Assembly: GCF_963674925.1 (NCBI RefSeq) | Contig: NZ_OY771647.1 | Span: 1,193,501-1,257,500, forward strand | Reading direction: 5' to 3' | DNA: 64,000 nt | Source of the DNA: an uncultured Draconibacterium sp. | GTDB taxonomy: Bacteria > Bacteroidota > Bacteroidia > Bacteroidales > Prolixibacteraceae | Shown here: in pieces, positions 42,733 through 52,191 of the stretch | Layout: each line of letters begins with the position of its first letter | Position numbering within the stretch: position 1 is the stretch's first letter | Position numbers and translations under genes: made by a program | Notes under the pieces: generated by a model | The model's database searches: none | Seen by the model: the letters and a program-made list of their open reading frames with translations, nothing else | Told to the model about the DNA's origin: nothing

Positions 42733-43164
42733 ATGAAAACAAAAAACAATGTTCAGAAAGCAGTTTTACGTTCAGCAGCAGTAGTAGTTAGCTTTGTTCT
42801 TATAAGTTTTACAGTAAGCGCACAAACATTTTGGAAACGTTTATTGGAGAATACAGGTTTTGGCGATATTGCTATAGCAATGGCAGCACCCGCTGAAATT
42901 GAAGATGTGGAAGGAATTCCTGCAGAGGCCGGGGCTAACTATTACTTTGTGAACGAAGTTGAACCAGCCATGGAAGTTGAAGCATGGATGACCGACGATT
43001 CAAGATTTAACACCACTCAGTTTGTATACAGCGAGGCAGCGGAAACAAACCTTGAGCTGGAAGACTGGATGATGAACGAAACATTTTTTCAGCCGGTAGT
43101 AGAAGAGGAAGCAGCGTTGGAGCTGGAGGCCTGGATGGTTTCGGGAAATACCTGGGAGATCTAA
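42733..43164 (+). CDS. Small secreted acidic protein with three E-x-E-x-W-M repeats
   Basis: A 143-residue protein of unknown function. A signal peptide (about 1-30, cut after SFTVSAQ) leads to a short helix (TFWKRLLENTGFGDIAIAM) and then a strongly acidic part with three copies of a motif: MEVEAWM (80-86), LELEDWM (107-113) and LELEAWM (129-135), each followed after some residues by an aromatic. Spacing is 27 and 22 residues. There is no lipobox and no T9SS domain. It heads the PadR/PspC/DUF4252 row with a long leader and a good promoter, so it may be the most strongly expressed gene of the unit. No family name is recognised. Confidence 0.75.
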   Translation: MKTKNNVQKAVLRSAAVVVSFVLISFTVSAQTFWKRLLENTGFGDIAIAMAAPAEIEDVEGIPAEAGANYYFVNEVEPAMEVEAWMTDDSRFNTTQFVYSEAAETNLELEDWMMNETFFQPVVEEEAALELEAWMVSGNTWEI

Positions 43165-43227
43165 TGGCAGGTAAAACCAATTAATTGTGAGGAAAATAGA
43201 GGACTAACAGATAGAAAGGGACATAAA

Positions 43228-43560
43228 ATGAAGATAGAAAACACAAAAGCACAAATGAGAAAGGGAGTACTGGAATACTGTATTCTGCTCGTTCTCGATG
43301 GAAAACCACTTTATGCCAGCGATATTATTCAATCGTTGAAAGAAGCAAAAATGATAGTGGTGGAAGGAACATTGTATCCCTTGTTAACACGGCTAAAAAA
43401 CGCCGGGTTGCTGGCTTATCGCTGGGAGGAATCAACACAAGGGCCACCTCGTAAATATTACGAGCTTACCGAAACCGGCCGTGCTTTTTTAATCGAACTG
43501 GAAGGTTCGTGGAGCGAACTTGTTGGTGCAGTACAAACAATTAGAGACAACAAAGCTTAG
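43228..43560 (+). CDS. PadR family transcriptional regulator
   Basis: A 110-residue winged-helix protein: MRKGVLEYCILLVLDGKPLYASDIIQ for the start of the DNA-binding domain, VVEGTLYPLLTRLKNAGLL for the recognition helix and wing (TQGPPRKYYELTETGR). The C-terminal helix of longer PadR forms is short here, as in the PadR-s1 group. PadR proteins often repress their own operon together with a membrane protein gene, and here a PspC gene follows 31 bases on. It lies 63 bases after the repeat protein gene. Confidence 0.94.
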   Translation: MKIENTKAQMRKGVLEYCILLVLDGKPLYASDIIQSLKEAKMIVVEGTLYPLLTRLKNAGLLAYRWEESTQGPPRKYYELTETGRAFLIELEGSWSELVGAVQTIRDNKA

Positions 43561-43591
43561 TCCATCCTAATAAATTCAAACAAAAAACAAG

Positions 43592-45169
43592 ATGAAAAAG
43601 ACATTCACAATAAATATAAGCGGCACAATATTTCACATTGAAGAGGATGCCTACGAGGTGCTGCAAAAATACCTTATCAATCTGAAAAATCATTTTGGAG
43701 TTGACGAGGAAGGAAGAGAGATTATTGCTGATATTGAGGCACGTATTGCCGAAATCTTTAGCTCGAAAAGTACCGACGAGAAAAAGGTAATTACTGTTGA
43801 GTGGGTAAACGAAATGATAGAAGTAATGGGAACTCCCGAAGATTTTGCCGAGGAAGAAGGCGAAGAGGAAGATGTTTCTATTGCATCGGAAGCTAAGCGT
43901 AAACGCCGTTTATACCGCGATCCCGATCATCGGGTACTGGGCGGAGTTTGCGGAGGTTTGGGAGCCTATTTCAACATGGATCCGGTAATCTTACGTATCA
44001 TCCTGGTAATTCTGTTTTTTGTAACATCGGGTGCTGCAGGTTTGGCTTATTTGATTTTATGGATTGCCGTACCGAAAGCGGTTAGTACAGCGCAGCGCCT
44101 TGAAATGCGTGGTCAGGAAGCTACTGTTAAAAACATCGAGAAATCGATTAAAGAAGAGGTAAAGGAAGTAAAAGAAAGCTATCAGAAATTTAAAGAATCG
44201 GATACCTACTCGAAAGGAAAAAAGTCGATGGAGGGAGCCGGCGACGTGGTTTATAATATTTTCAAAGTAATTCTGAAAGTATTTGTAATCGTGTTTGGTG
44301 TATTCCTTATCATCTCCGGTTTTTTAGGAATACTCGGATTGGTGTCGTCGATGGTTATTGGTCATTCGTTTGTTGAAGGAATGCCACTTATTTGGGGCCC
44401 CGAAATTCATGTGCCAAATATGTTGAACCACTTTATTGAACCCGGTGCCGTTACCTGGGGATTGGTATTGGTTGGACTGATTGCGGGTCTACCTTTGCTT
44501 GCTCTTGTTTATATCGGAACCAAGCTGGTTTTCAGGTATAAATCGAACAATGCGGCAGTTGCCTTGGCTATGGTAGGTGTTTGGTTGGTGTCGCTTTTCG
44601 CGCTGTTAATTCTTTCGGTTGGGCAGGTTGGTAACTACAAACAAAGTTCATCGATTACCAAAAGCGAAACCATTTCGTGCGATTCATGTCAAACTCTCTA
44701 TCTCCGGGTAGCGGATGATAAACTGGATGATTATGCCGAAATAGACTGGGATGTAGAAGGTTTTAAAGTAGCGGTTATTGATGGAGAAGAGGTAGTAGTT
44801 GGTTATCCGCAACTGGATGTTATCCGTTCTTCGGGCGATGACTTTGTGGTAACCGTTCGCTATTCATCACGAGGAAAAACACGCGACAATGCAAAACAGT
44901 GGTGCGAAGAAATGGTATATACGTATGAAAGAACGGATTCAACGCTATATTTCGACCCGTATTTCTTTATTGGCGACGAAGCAAAATGGAGAGGTCAGGA
45001 AGTGGATATTAAAGTAAGAGTTCCTGAAGGAAAAGCAGTATTCCTTGGAAACGACATGGACGAGATTATCCACGATATAGAAAATGTTTCGAATACCTGG
45101 GATGGCGATATGGTAGGAAAATACTGGGAAATGAAACCTGAAGGATTAACTGAGAAAGCAATTAAATAA
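43592..45169 (+). CDS. PspC-domain membrane protein, Bacteroidota long form
   Basis: A 525-residue membrane protein. The N-terminus (1-95) is a soluble domain typical of Bacteroidota forms (FTINISGTIFHIEEDAYEVL, GREIIADIEARIAEIF). PspC follows at about 105-165 (RRLYRDPDHRVLGGVCGGLGAYF and YLILWIAVPK). Four more membrane helices (about 225-250, 285-310, 325-350 and near 360) lead to a C-terminal extracytoplasmic beta-rich domain (370-525). PspC proteins take part in envelope stress responses. The gene belongs to one unit with padR upstream and the DUF4252 gene downstream, so it probably senses envelope state. Confidence 0.9.
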   Translation: MKKTFTINISGTIFHIEEDAYEVLQKYLINLKNHFGVDEEGREIIADIEARIAEIFSSKSTDEKKVITVEWVNEMIEVMGTPEDFAEEEGEEEDVSIASEAKRKRRLYRDPDHRVLGGVCGGLGAYFNMDPVILRIILVILFFVTSGAAGLAYLILWIAVPKAVSTAQRLEMRGQEATVKNIEKSIKEEVKEVKESYQKFKESDTYSKGKKSMEGAGDVVYNIFKVILKVFVIVFGVFLIISGFLGILGLVSSMVIGHSFVEGMPLIWGPEIHVPNMLNHFIEPGAVTWGLVLVGLIAGLPLLALVYIGTKLVFRYKSNNAAVALAMVGVWLVSLFALLILSVGQVGNYKQSSSITKSETISCDSCQTLYLRVADDKLDDYAEIDWDVEGFKVAVIDGEEVVVGYPQLDVIRSSGDDFVVTVRYSSRGKTRDNAKQWCEEMVYTYERTDSTLYFDPYFFIGDEAKWRGQEVDIKVRVPEGKAVFLGNDMDEIIHDIENVSNTWDGDMVGKYWEMKPEGLTEKAIK

Positions 45170-45251
45170 AAACAAAAAATCGCGGTGACATAAAGAGAAA
45201 GGCGTAGAATAGCTTTGTGACTTAGTGTCATCGTGTTTAAAAAAAGTAGCT

Positions 45252-45749
45252 ATGAAAACAATAACAACATTACTTTTTGCACTTGGTCTTATGCTGGCCG
45301 GGCTGCTGGCTTCAGGACAAAGCAAGTCGGATAAAATGTACGACACCTTTGCCAATAAAGACGGTGTAACCAGCTTTTCGTTCACAAAAGATATGATCGA
45401 TGCCATTGATCTCGATTTAGGCGATGATGATGAAAAGAATGTTACCGGCGATTTGAGTCGAATTCGTTTTATGTCGTACAATCCCGAAAAAGGGAGTTTA
45501 AAAAATAGCGAATTCACCAAAAAAGCTATTGCGCTTCTTCCGGCGAAATATGAAAAATACGAAGATGATGACGACGATTCGGATGCGGAGATCTACTTAT
45601 TGGGAGGAAAGAAAAAATACACGGAGTGTCATGTATTTATTACCAGTGAGAGTCCGGAAGGCAACAGTTTTATTGTGTCGTTCTTTGGCGATTTTAATGT
45701 GAATGATATCGATAAATTGAAGTCGCAGGGCCGGGATATGTCGGAATAA
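45252..45749 (+). CDS. DUF4252 family secreted protein
   Basis: A 165-residue exported protein starting at ATG 45252; a GTG at 45225 would add nine residues before the signal peptide. Signal peptide ends near LASGQ (22-23). The mature part SDKMYDTFANKDGVTSFSFTKDMIDAI and the C-terminal VIVS-like strand (GNSFIVSFFGDFNVNDIDKL) fit DUF4252, a family of unknown function frequent in Bacteroidota near sigma factor or PspC genes. An acidic loop (KYEDDDDDSDAE) lies in the middle. The unit ends with a strong hairpin at 45774. Confidence 0.85.
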   Translation: MKTITTLLFALGLMLAGLLASGQSKSDKMYDTFANKDGVTSFSFTKDMIDAIDLDLGDDDEKNVTGDLSRIRFMSYNPEKGSLKNSEFTKKAIALLPAKYEKYEDDDDDSDAEIYLLGGKKKYTECHVFITSESPEGNSFIVSFFGDFNVNDIDKLKSQGRDMSE

Positions 45750-45773
45750 GAAACAGAAATTACATTTTTTCAG

Positions 45774-45816
45774 AAGGTCGTTATGGGCAAAAGAGCTTAT
45801 AACGACCTTTTGTTTT
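45774..45816 (+). terminator. Strong terminator of the PspC/DUF4252 unit
   Basis: AAGGTCGTTAT (45774-45784) and ATAACGACCTT (45799-45809) form a perfect 11-bp stem with a 14-base loop, followed by TTGTTTTG. Confidence 0.85.
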
Positions 45817-46444
45817 GTGATAAATTGTGTTAATTAATCGTGGTTCAATGTTAAATCTTGTCCCAAAATGAAACAAATCCCGCCAATTAAGGCTTCTGGG
45901 TTCACATGGTTTTGTTAATTCTTTACATTTGGCGACTAAAGTGTAACAAGTTGTAATTGTTATATTTGAAGCGAGTGATTGAATGTTGGTCATTGTTGTT
46001 TTGAGATTTGTTAAAACACAAGCAATAGGTTTTATGCAAAAGAGGCCCAAAATGGTACTGTTGCATTTTTCCCGAACAGCCGACAGAACTGTTATTGTCA
46101 TGTGCAGGGAATAACAGAAGGAACAAAAGATAGAAAAGTAAGAGTAAAAGAATTGTGCGAACAGTATGCTTTAGGGACATATTAAATAATGCCCATATTA
46201 TTGTTTTGAAGGAGGAATACATTAATCCGTTGTTCACGGATATCAAGTTAATGTATATACGAACTTATTTCAAATTAATCGCGTTGCAATTCTTCTCTAA
46301 GTTTAATTTTGATCGGATGTTATCAGTTTTGTTTGAGCAACAAAAGCTTGTCTTAACAAAGGTTTACTAATTTTCCTCTGTTGTGATTGGAGGACTTTCC
46401 TTCATTGAAGCATCGGAATATTAATTAAATTGTTAGTGGATAGA
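45817..46444. other. Gene-free stretch before the surface-protein operon
   Basis: Over 600 bases without a supported gene. The short frames in it (plus 46155-46370, minus 45923-46246) have no features. Two exact TAnnTTTG boxes (45924-45931 and 45961-45968) lie here without a proper -33 partner. The region should contain the promoter of the operon that begins at 46445. Confidence 0.45.
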
Positions 46445-48061
46445 ATGGGATTGAGTGATATAAAATACAGGTTAAAAAGTACAGCGGGCATATTGTTATT
46501 TCCGGCAATTACCGGAATATTACTTGCTGCAGCTTCAATGCCATCAAAACTGTATTGGCTCAACTTTCTGGCTTTTATTCCATTGCTAACAGGTGTAGAG
46601 CAATTGCGAAAAGTAAAAAAGCCATATTTATTATTTCTTCTTCAGTTGTTTTTGGCTTTGTCAGTATTTTTTATTTGGACAGGGCGTTGGGTATTGCAAA
46701 CGGCTAATATGGGATTTCTTCTGGGATTACTCCTTATTGTTCCTTTTGTGGTTTTGATTTCTCCTTATATCTTGTTTAAAAAAAATGAGGCCCAATATGC
46801 CTTGCTTTATTTTTTGGCTGCCTGGTTAACAGCCGAAATGATACAATCTTACTTTCAACTGGGGTCCCCGTTTTTCAATCTGGGTCACAGCATTGGGAAA
46901 AATCCAAATCTTATTCAGTGGTATGAATATACAGGTGCAGTCGGTGGTTCCCTCTGGGTTTTAGCTGTAAATATTTTACTTTTTTCATTCGGTAAAGCAT
47001 TGGTATACAGTGATAAATATTGGTATGTTAAAGGTGTATTTGTAGTAGCTATACTACTGGCTCCTATTATTGTATCTATTCTTATTTACCGGAATTATGA
47101 AGAAAGAGGAAGATCTGCAGAAGTACTGGTTGTGCACCCTAGCACCAACAATGCCGATGTAAAATACCAAAAAAATATTTATGAGTTGTTAGATATTTAC
47201 CTTGGAATTTTAAAACCCGGATTAACAGCAGAAACTGATTATGTGGTTCTGCCCGAAACGGCATTAACAAATACGGGTTGGATAAAAGATTATAACCGAA
47301 ACCTTGTTTTTCAGCACTGGTTCGACAAAACTTCGGACTTTCCCAACCTAAAACTGGTAACCGGTGCCATTGCCTACGAAGCTATTCCCGATGTTGAAAA
47401 AATTAAAGGATATGAGAAAATTCCCGGCATTCGTTATTCTGAAAACTATAAAACCTGGTACTACACTTACAATACTGCGTTGTTTTTGGAAAGAGAACGA
47501 CCTGTGCAAATCCGTGTAAAAGACAAACTGGTTCCTTACCAGGAATATGCACCTTATCCACGTTTTATGCCGCGGCTGAAGCCTGTGGGCATCGATTTCC
47601 AGTTTTCAACACGCGAAAAAAACCGGGAGGTTTTTATTGAAGAAAAAAACCGGAAAACCGCTGCACTAATTTGTTACGAACTGGTTTACGGAAAGCAGTT
47701 TTATGAAAAAGCCCGCGAAGGAGCCGAAGCCTTTTTTGTTTTATTGAACGAAGGCTGGTACGATGATCCCAAAGTACCACAACAGTTTCTACAGCTTTCA
47801 GCAATCCGGGCTATCGAAAACCGGCGTAGCATTGCCCACAGTTCCAATTTGGGTATTTCGGCAATTATTAACCAAAAAGGAGAGATTATGGAAAAAACGA
47901 ATAGTGAACAGCCCGGATACTTGAGAAATCAGCTACGTTTAAATAAGAGCACTACACTTTATACATCACTAGGTAACTACATTGGTGCAATAGCTGCGGT
48001 GATTGTTTTGGTTGGCATCTTTAGAGGATTGGTAATCTTAAAACCAAAGGTAAAAAGTTGA
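46445..48061 (+). CDS. lnt: Apolipoprotein N-acyltransferase (Lnt)
   Basis: A 538-residue inner-membrane enzyme that puts the third acyl chain on lipoproteins. About seven membrane helices (five before residue 125, two more near 165-220) precede the nitrilase-like domain (about 230-500), and a last helix closes the protein (about 510-530). The catalytic triad can be read: Glu271 (VLPETAL), Lys359 (RVKDKLVPYQEY) and Cys410 (LICYEL). ATG 46445 is chosen; TTG 46430 adds five residues. The stop shares bases with the next start (TGATG), so it is translationally linked to the adhesin gene, an unusual setting for a household gene. Confidence 0.92.
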   Translation: MGLSDIKYRLKSTAGILLFPAITGILLAAASMPSKLYWLNFLAFIPLLTGVEQLRKVKKPYLLFLLQLFLALSVFFIWTGRWVLQTANMGFLLGLLLIVPFVVLISPYILFKKNEAQYALLYFLAAWLTAEMIQSYFQLGSPFFNLGHSIGKNPNLIQWYEYTGAVGGSLWVLAVNILLFSFGKALVYSDKYWYVKGVFVVAILLAPIIVSILIYRNYEERGRSAEVLVVHPSTNNADVKYQKNIYELLDIYLGILKPGLTAETDYVVLPETALTNTGWIKDYNRNLVFQHWFDKTSDFPNLKLVTGAIAYEAIPDVEKIKGYEKIPGIRYSENYKTWYYTYNTALFLERERPVQIRVKDKLVPYQEYAPYPRFMPRLKPVGIDFQFSTREKNREVFIEEKNRKTAALICYELVYGKQFYEKAREGAEAFFVLLNEGWYDDPKVPQQFLQLSAIRAIENRRSIAHSSNLGISAIINQKGEIMEKTNSEQPGYLRNQLRLNKSTTLYTSLGNYIGAIAAVIVLVGIFRGLVILKPKVKS

Positions 48062-51000
48062 TGCAGGTCAGGAAAAAACATATTATCTTTTTACTATTGA
48101 TTTTGGGAACCAAAAGCCTATTGGCGGGTAGTGTTGGAATTATTGCAAATCCTGACCTTGATTCTCCTGTAGTGGTTGGTGATACAATTACTTTCACCGC
48201 TGATTATGATAATACTAAAAACGCAGAATGGAAATTTGGAGTGGGTGCTACTCCTGCTGATGGGAGCGGCGATTCTTTTGACGTTTATTATTCTATTCCA
48301 GGAACAAAGACTGTCTATGTTACTGCTTATGGTGTTGCCTTTGGTAACGAGTATAATGACGATATTACATTTGAAGTTATCTGCAGTGCAGAAGCTTCAA
48401 TTATTCCTTCCGGACCGCAGAGCATTACATATGGTTCAAACCTTAGTTTAGACGGTAACCCCTCAGGTAGTTACGGGGCTTATGACATACACGAATGGAC
48501 CGGCGACGGTGCAGACTACCTGAGTGCAACCAACATTCAGGATCCTGTCTTTAGTGGTGCCCCAGTTGGGTCATATAATCTGACGTACACGGTAACTGAT
48601 AGCTATGGTTGCCAGGGAAGTGATAATCTCACGGTAACAGTTACAAAAAAACAACTTACAGTAGCTGCAGGCAACCAAACGGTAAGTTATGGCACACCGC
48701 AAAATACGGTTATTCAAAACGGTACCTATACAATTACAGGTTTTGTAAATGGCGATACTACATCCGAAATATCCGGCTTGTCTACCATCTCTTATTCAAC
48801 AAGTTATACCGAAACTTCCAATACCGGGTCAACGGGAGTTACGATTACTCCGGGTATTGGTGGATTAAGTGCAGAAAATTATTCATTTATACCTGCTAAT
48901 GGTACCATTAGTATAGATAAAGCCAATCAGGTAATAAATGCCGCTTTTGTTTCGTTTACACAGCCATTGACTGAATTTACAACAGATATTCCTGTGGTGG
49001 CTACAGCAACATCGGGTTTGCCGGTTACAATTACCAAAACAGGAAGTGCAGCCGACTTAATCGAAAGCCCTGCATATAACTACTTCCTTACCAACGTTGG
49101 CCAAACAGGAACGATTACACTTAAATATAACCAGCCTGGCAACGACAACTATAATGCTGCTGCTGAGGTAATTTCTGTAATTGATGTTACTAAAAGCAAC
49201 CAGTCCATCAGTTTTCCCGAAATAGACGACCTGACTTTCTCCAATGGGTTATCTATCGATTTAAATGCTTTAGCTTCATCGGGTTTATCCGTTAGCTATA
49301 CCGTAGTAGGTGGGCCGGCAACATTAAGCGGAAATACTTTAAATATATCCGGAGCAGGGGAAGTTATCGTCAAAGCAAGTCAGGGAGGCGATGATGAGTA
49401 CAATTCTGCAACCGATGTTACCCGTATTTTTACAGTAAATAAAGGTACTCAATTTATTACCATTGCAATAGAGCCGGGCCCGATTACTGAAATGACCAAA
49501 ATCACGGCTACTTCAACATCAGGATTACCAGTTGCGTTAACCCTTGGAACAGGAAGCGCTGCGACATCACTTGATTATAACTCCGGTGGTGATTTTTATA
49601 CACTGAATGGGTTACAAAGTACGGGCGAAATTTATATTGTTGGGAATCAGGCAGGGAATGAAAAGTTTTTACCTGCAGATCAGGTTCTTCAAACAATTGA
49701 TATAGATAAAGAAAACCAGGTCATTTCATTTGCAGCTATTGCAGATCAAACCTATTCACCAACGTTAACTTTACCACTATCAGCAACAGCAAGTTCCGGG
49801 CTTTCGGTTTCATATAGCATTGTTAGCGGACCTGCTTCACTTTCTGTCAATACACTAACCATAAATGGTGCAGGTACCGTAGTGGTGGAGGCCAGTCAAT
49901 CTGGAAATCCCACCTACAATCCAGCCCCAACTGTAACCCAACAGTTCGAGGTGCTTAAAGCTACTCCGGTAATTAATCAGGACGATATCGTAAAAACTTT
50001 GGGGGATTCCGATTTTCAAATTACGCCCACATCTGAAAGCAGCGGCAGTTTTAGTTTTGTAAGCGGAAATGATGATGTATTTACCATGAGTGGCGCTACC
50101 GCATCTGTTTTAGGTGCAGGAAATACAACATTGTTCATTACCCAACAGCCTGCAGGAAACTATTTGGGTACAACTAAAACGGTTGCATTCACCGTTAACA
50201 AGGCTTCTTCAACTATTGAGGTAACAGGTGAAACGGTGTATACTTACAATGCCAATCACCAGGGACCTAGCACTTCAAACGTAACAGGTTCAACAGGAGT
50301 AGTTACCTATAGTTATGAAGGCACACCTAATGTGGGCCCTTATTATAACTCCAGTACAACAAAACCAACCAATGCAGGTGCCTATTCAGTTACTGCAACT
50401 GTTGCTGCCGACGATAACTATGCTGCTGTGACTTCCGATCCTTTCGACTTCACAATAAATAAAGCTGATGCAACTATTTCTGTAACTCCGTACTCAGAAA
50501 CCTATACCGGGGTATCCTATACAGCTGTGGGATCAGCAACAGGCCCAAGTGGAACTCTTGACGGATTGGATTTATCCGAAACTACACATACTGGTGCTGG
50601 GGTTTACAATGATTTATGGGAATTTACCGATGTGACCGGGAATTACAATAATGCTTCCGGAAGTGTTACAAATACAATTGTACCAAAAGCATTATCGGTT
50701 ACCGCCGATGACCAGTCTAAATGTAATGGGCAGGAGCTTATTGCTAACGGCACCGAGTTTTCATCAACCGGGCTCGTTGCGGGTGAAACCATTGGAAGTG
50801 TAACACTTTCAAGTGATGGTTTTTCGGCAGGTGCAACAGAAGGATTTTATCCAATAGTACCTTCCAATGCAACCGGAGAAAATCCGTTTAATCCGGCTAA
50901 TTATGATATTACATATGTTGATGGACAATTGACGGTAAAACCTCTCCCCAGGTTAGAAGGTGCATCCCTTTCTTCACCAGTCTGTTCAGGTTCAGGTGCA

Positions 51001-52155
51001 ACCATCAACCTTACCGGACTTTTGCCAGGTAAAGGATTTTCATTGGATTACTCCATCAATGGAGTGGATCAACCCACGAAAATAGGATTGTCTTCCGATG
51101 GTTCCGGAAATTCTTACTTTACTACAACAGAATTGACAGAATCAAATGACGGGAAAATTTTGAAGATCACTGGAATTACAATCACCAGTGAATCACCCGG
51201 TTGTTCCCAAACATTTTCCGATGTGGAAACCACCCTGCATGTTAATGCACTGCCAACGCTTGATGTTGTTTCCCAGGATGGTGTTGCGTGTGTTGGCTCG
51301 CCGGCCACAATCAACCTCTCCGGACTGATTCCGAATACAACTTTTTCACTTGGTTATACCATAGAGGAAGGGGACAATACAGTGGTTGAAAACATTAGTG
51401 CAGACGAAGATGGAAATGCCAGTTTTCTGACTATACCTCTTGCGGCTTCCAACAACGGAGATCAATTGCAAATTTACGGTATTCAGATAACCAGTGAAAC
51501 ACCAAACTGTGTGCAACCCTTTAGCGAAGATGTGGTATTACAGGTGGGGGATAATATTAACCCAACTATCACCTGCCCGGCTGATCAAACCGGTACTCTT
51601 GATAATAATTGTGAATTTACCTTACCCGATTATACCGGGTTAGCAACGATTAGCGATAATTGCGATGCCAGCCCAACCGTCACACAATCACCTGCGGCAG
51701 GAACAACAATCAACGGAACAACCACGATTGCCCTCACCGCAACCGATGCATCCGGAAATGCCAGCAACTGCACCTTTGATGTTAACCTTGTACCTGCCGA
51801 AGAAATTGAAATCAGGGTTGAAGATTTGGGCAACAGTTGCCAAAGCGGTGAAACCGGTTCCACAACCACCGTAACCTGGGACATAACTATACTTTCGGGC
51901 ACCACTGACTGGACCTTTGATTATGAAATTACGGAAGGGGCAACAGTACTTGCCAGTGGTAGTAATATTGCTGCCAGCGGAAATACACAAGTGAGTTTTG
52001 ATGCGGATAACGAAACAGCTCAAAGCAAGACATTCACCATCACAATTAGTAATGTGCAAGATGCTTGTGGAGTTGGAGGGATAAATACATTATATAATAG
52101 CGATTCGGTAACGTTGTATGGAGTTCCGAATACAAGTGATATTAGCACAAATTAA
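48061..52155 (+). CDS. Giant MBG/HYR surface adhesin
   Basis: A 1364-residue secreted protein, signal peptide ending near SLLAG (22). After a PKD-like N-terminal part (25-205) come about eight bacterial Ig/MBG-type repeats (205-1000; for example LTVAAGNQTVSYGTPQNTVI and the twin repeats ...LSVSYTVVGGPATLSGNTL and ...LSVSYSIVSGPASLSVNTL), two Cys-containing beta domains (about 1000-1165; PVCSGSGATINLTGL and VACVGSPATINLSGL), a HYR domain (about 1170-1243: TITCPADQT, DNCDASPTV) and a last module (about 1245-1364) shared with the next two genes. No type A or B sorting domain is present. ATG 48061 overlaps the lnt stop by one base. Confidence 0.85.
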   Translation: MQVRKKHIIFLLLILGTKSLLAGSVGIIANPDLDSPVVVGDTITFTADYDNTKNAEWKFGVGATPADGSGDSFDVYYSIPGTKTVYVTAYGVAFGNEYNDDITFEVICSAEASIIPSGPQSITYGSNLSLDGNPSGSYGAYDIHEWTGDGADYLSATNIQDPVFSGAPVGSYNLTYTVTDSYGCQGSDNLTVTVTKKQLTVAAGNQTVSYGTPQNTVIQNGTYTITGFVNGDTTSEISGLSTISYSTSYTETSNTGSTGVTITPGIGGLSAENYSFIPANGTISIDKANQVINAAFVSFTQPLTEFTTDIPVVATATSGLPVTITKTGSAADLIESPAYNYFLTNVGQTGTITLKYNQPGNDNYNAAAEVISVIDVTKSNQSISFPEIDDLTFSNGLSIDLNALASSGLSVSYTVVGGPATLSGNTLNISGAGEVIVKASQGGDDEYNSATDVTRIFTVNKGTQFITIAIEPGPITEMTKITATSTSGLPVALTLGTGSAATSLDYNSGGDFYTLNGLQSTGEIYIVGNQAGNEKFLPADQVLQTIDIDKENQVISFAAIADQTYSPTLTLPLSATASSGLSVSYSIVSGPASLSVNTLTINGAGTVVVEASQSGNPTYNPAPTVTQQFEVLKATPVINQDDIVKTLGDSDFQITPTSESSGSFSFVSGNDDVFTMSGATASVLGAGNTTLFITQQPAGNYLGTTKTVAFTVNKASSTIEVTGETVYTYNANHQGPSTSNVTGSTGVVTYSYEGTPNVGPYYNSSTTKPTNAGAYSVTATVAADDNYAAVTSDPFDFTINKADATISVTPYSETYTGVSYTAVGSATGPSGTLDGLDLSETTHTGAGVYNDLWEFTDVTGNYNNASGSVTNTIVPKALSVTADDQSKCNGQELIANGTEFSSTGLVAGETIGSVTLSSDGFSAGATEGFYPIVPSNATGENPFNPANYDITYVDGQLTVKPLPRLEGASLSSPVCSGSGATINLTGLLPGKGFSLDYSINGVDQPTKIGLSSDGSGNSYFTTTELTESNDGKILKITGITITSESPGCSQTFSDVETTLHVNALPTLDVVSQDGVACVGSPATINLSGLIPNTTFSLGYTIEEGDNTVVENISADEDGNASFLTIPLAASNNGDQLQIYGIQITSETPNCVQPFSEDVVLQVGDNINPTITCPADQTGTLDNNCEFTLPDYTGLATISDNCDASPTVTQSPAAGTTINGTTTIALTATDASGNASNCTFDVNLVPAEEIEIRVEDLGNSCQSGETGSTTTVTWDITILSGTTDWTFDYEITEGATVLASGSNIAASGNTQVSFDADNETAQSKTFTITISNVQDACGVGGINTLYNSDSVTLYGVPNTSDISTN

Positions 52156-52191
52156 AATTGAATTATTATTTACAAATTAAATTATATCATT

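Noticed and set aside
45924..45968. Two TAnnTTTG boxes as promoters of the lnt operon
   Set aside because: They lie about 480-520 bases upstream and have no -33 partner at the right distance; chance matches in AT-rich DNA are likely.
48640..51100. DNA-level tandem repeats in the adhesin gene
   Set aside because: The Ig/MBG repeats are similar as proteins but their DNA has diverged; there is no recent tandem duplication visible.
51114..52059. Open frames opposite the adhesin gene
   Set aside because: Shadows of the long coding frame on the other strand; low complexity and no domain.
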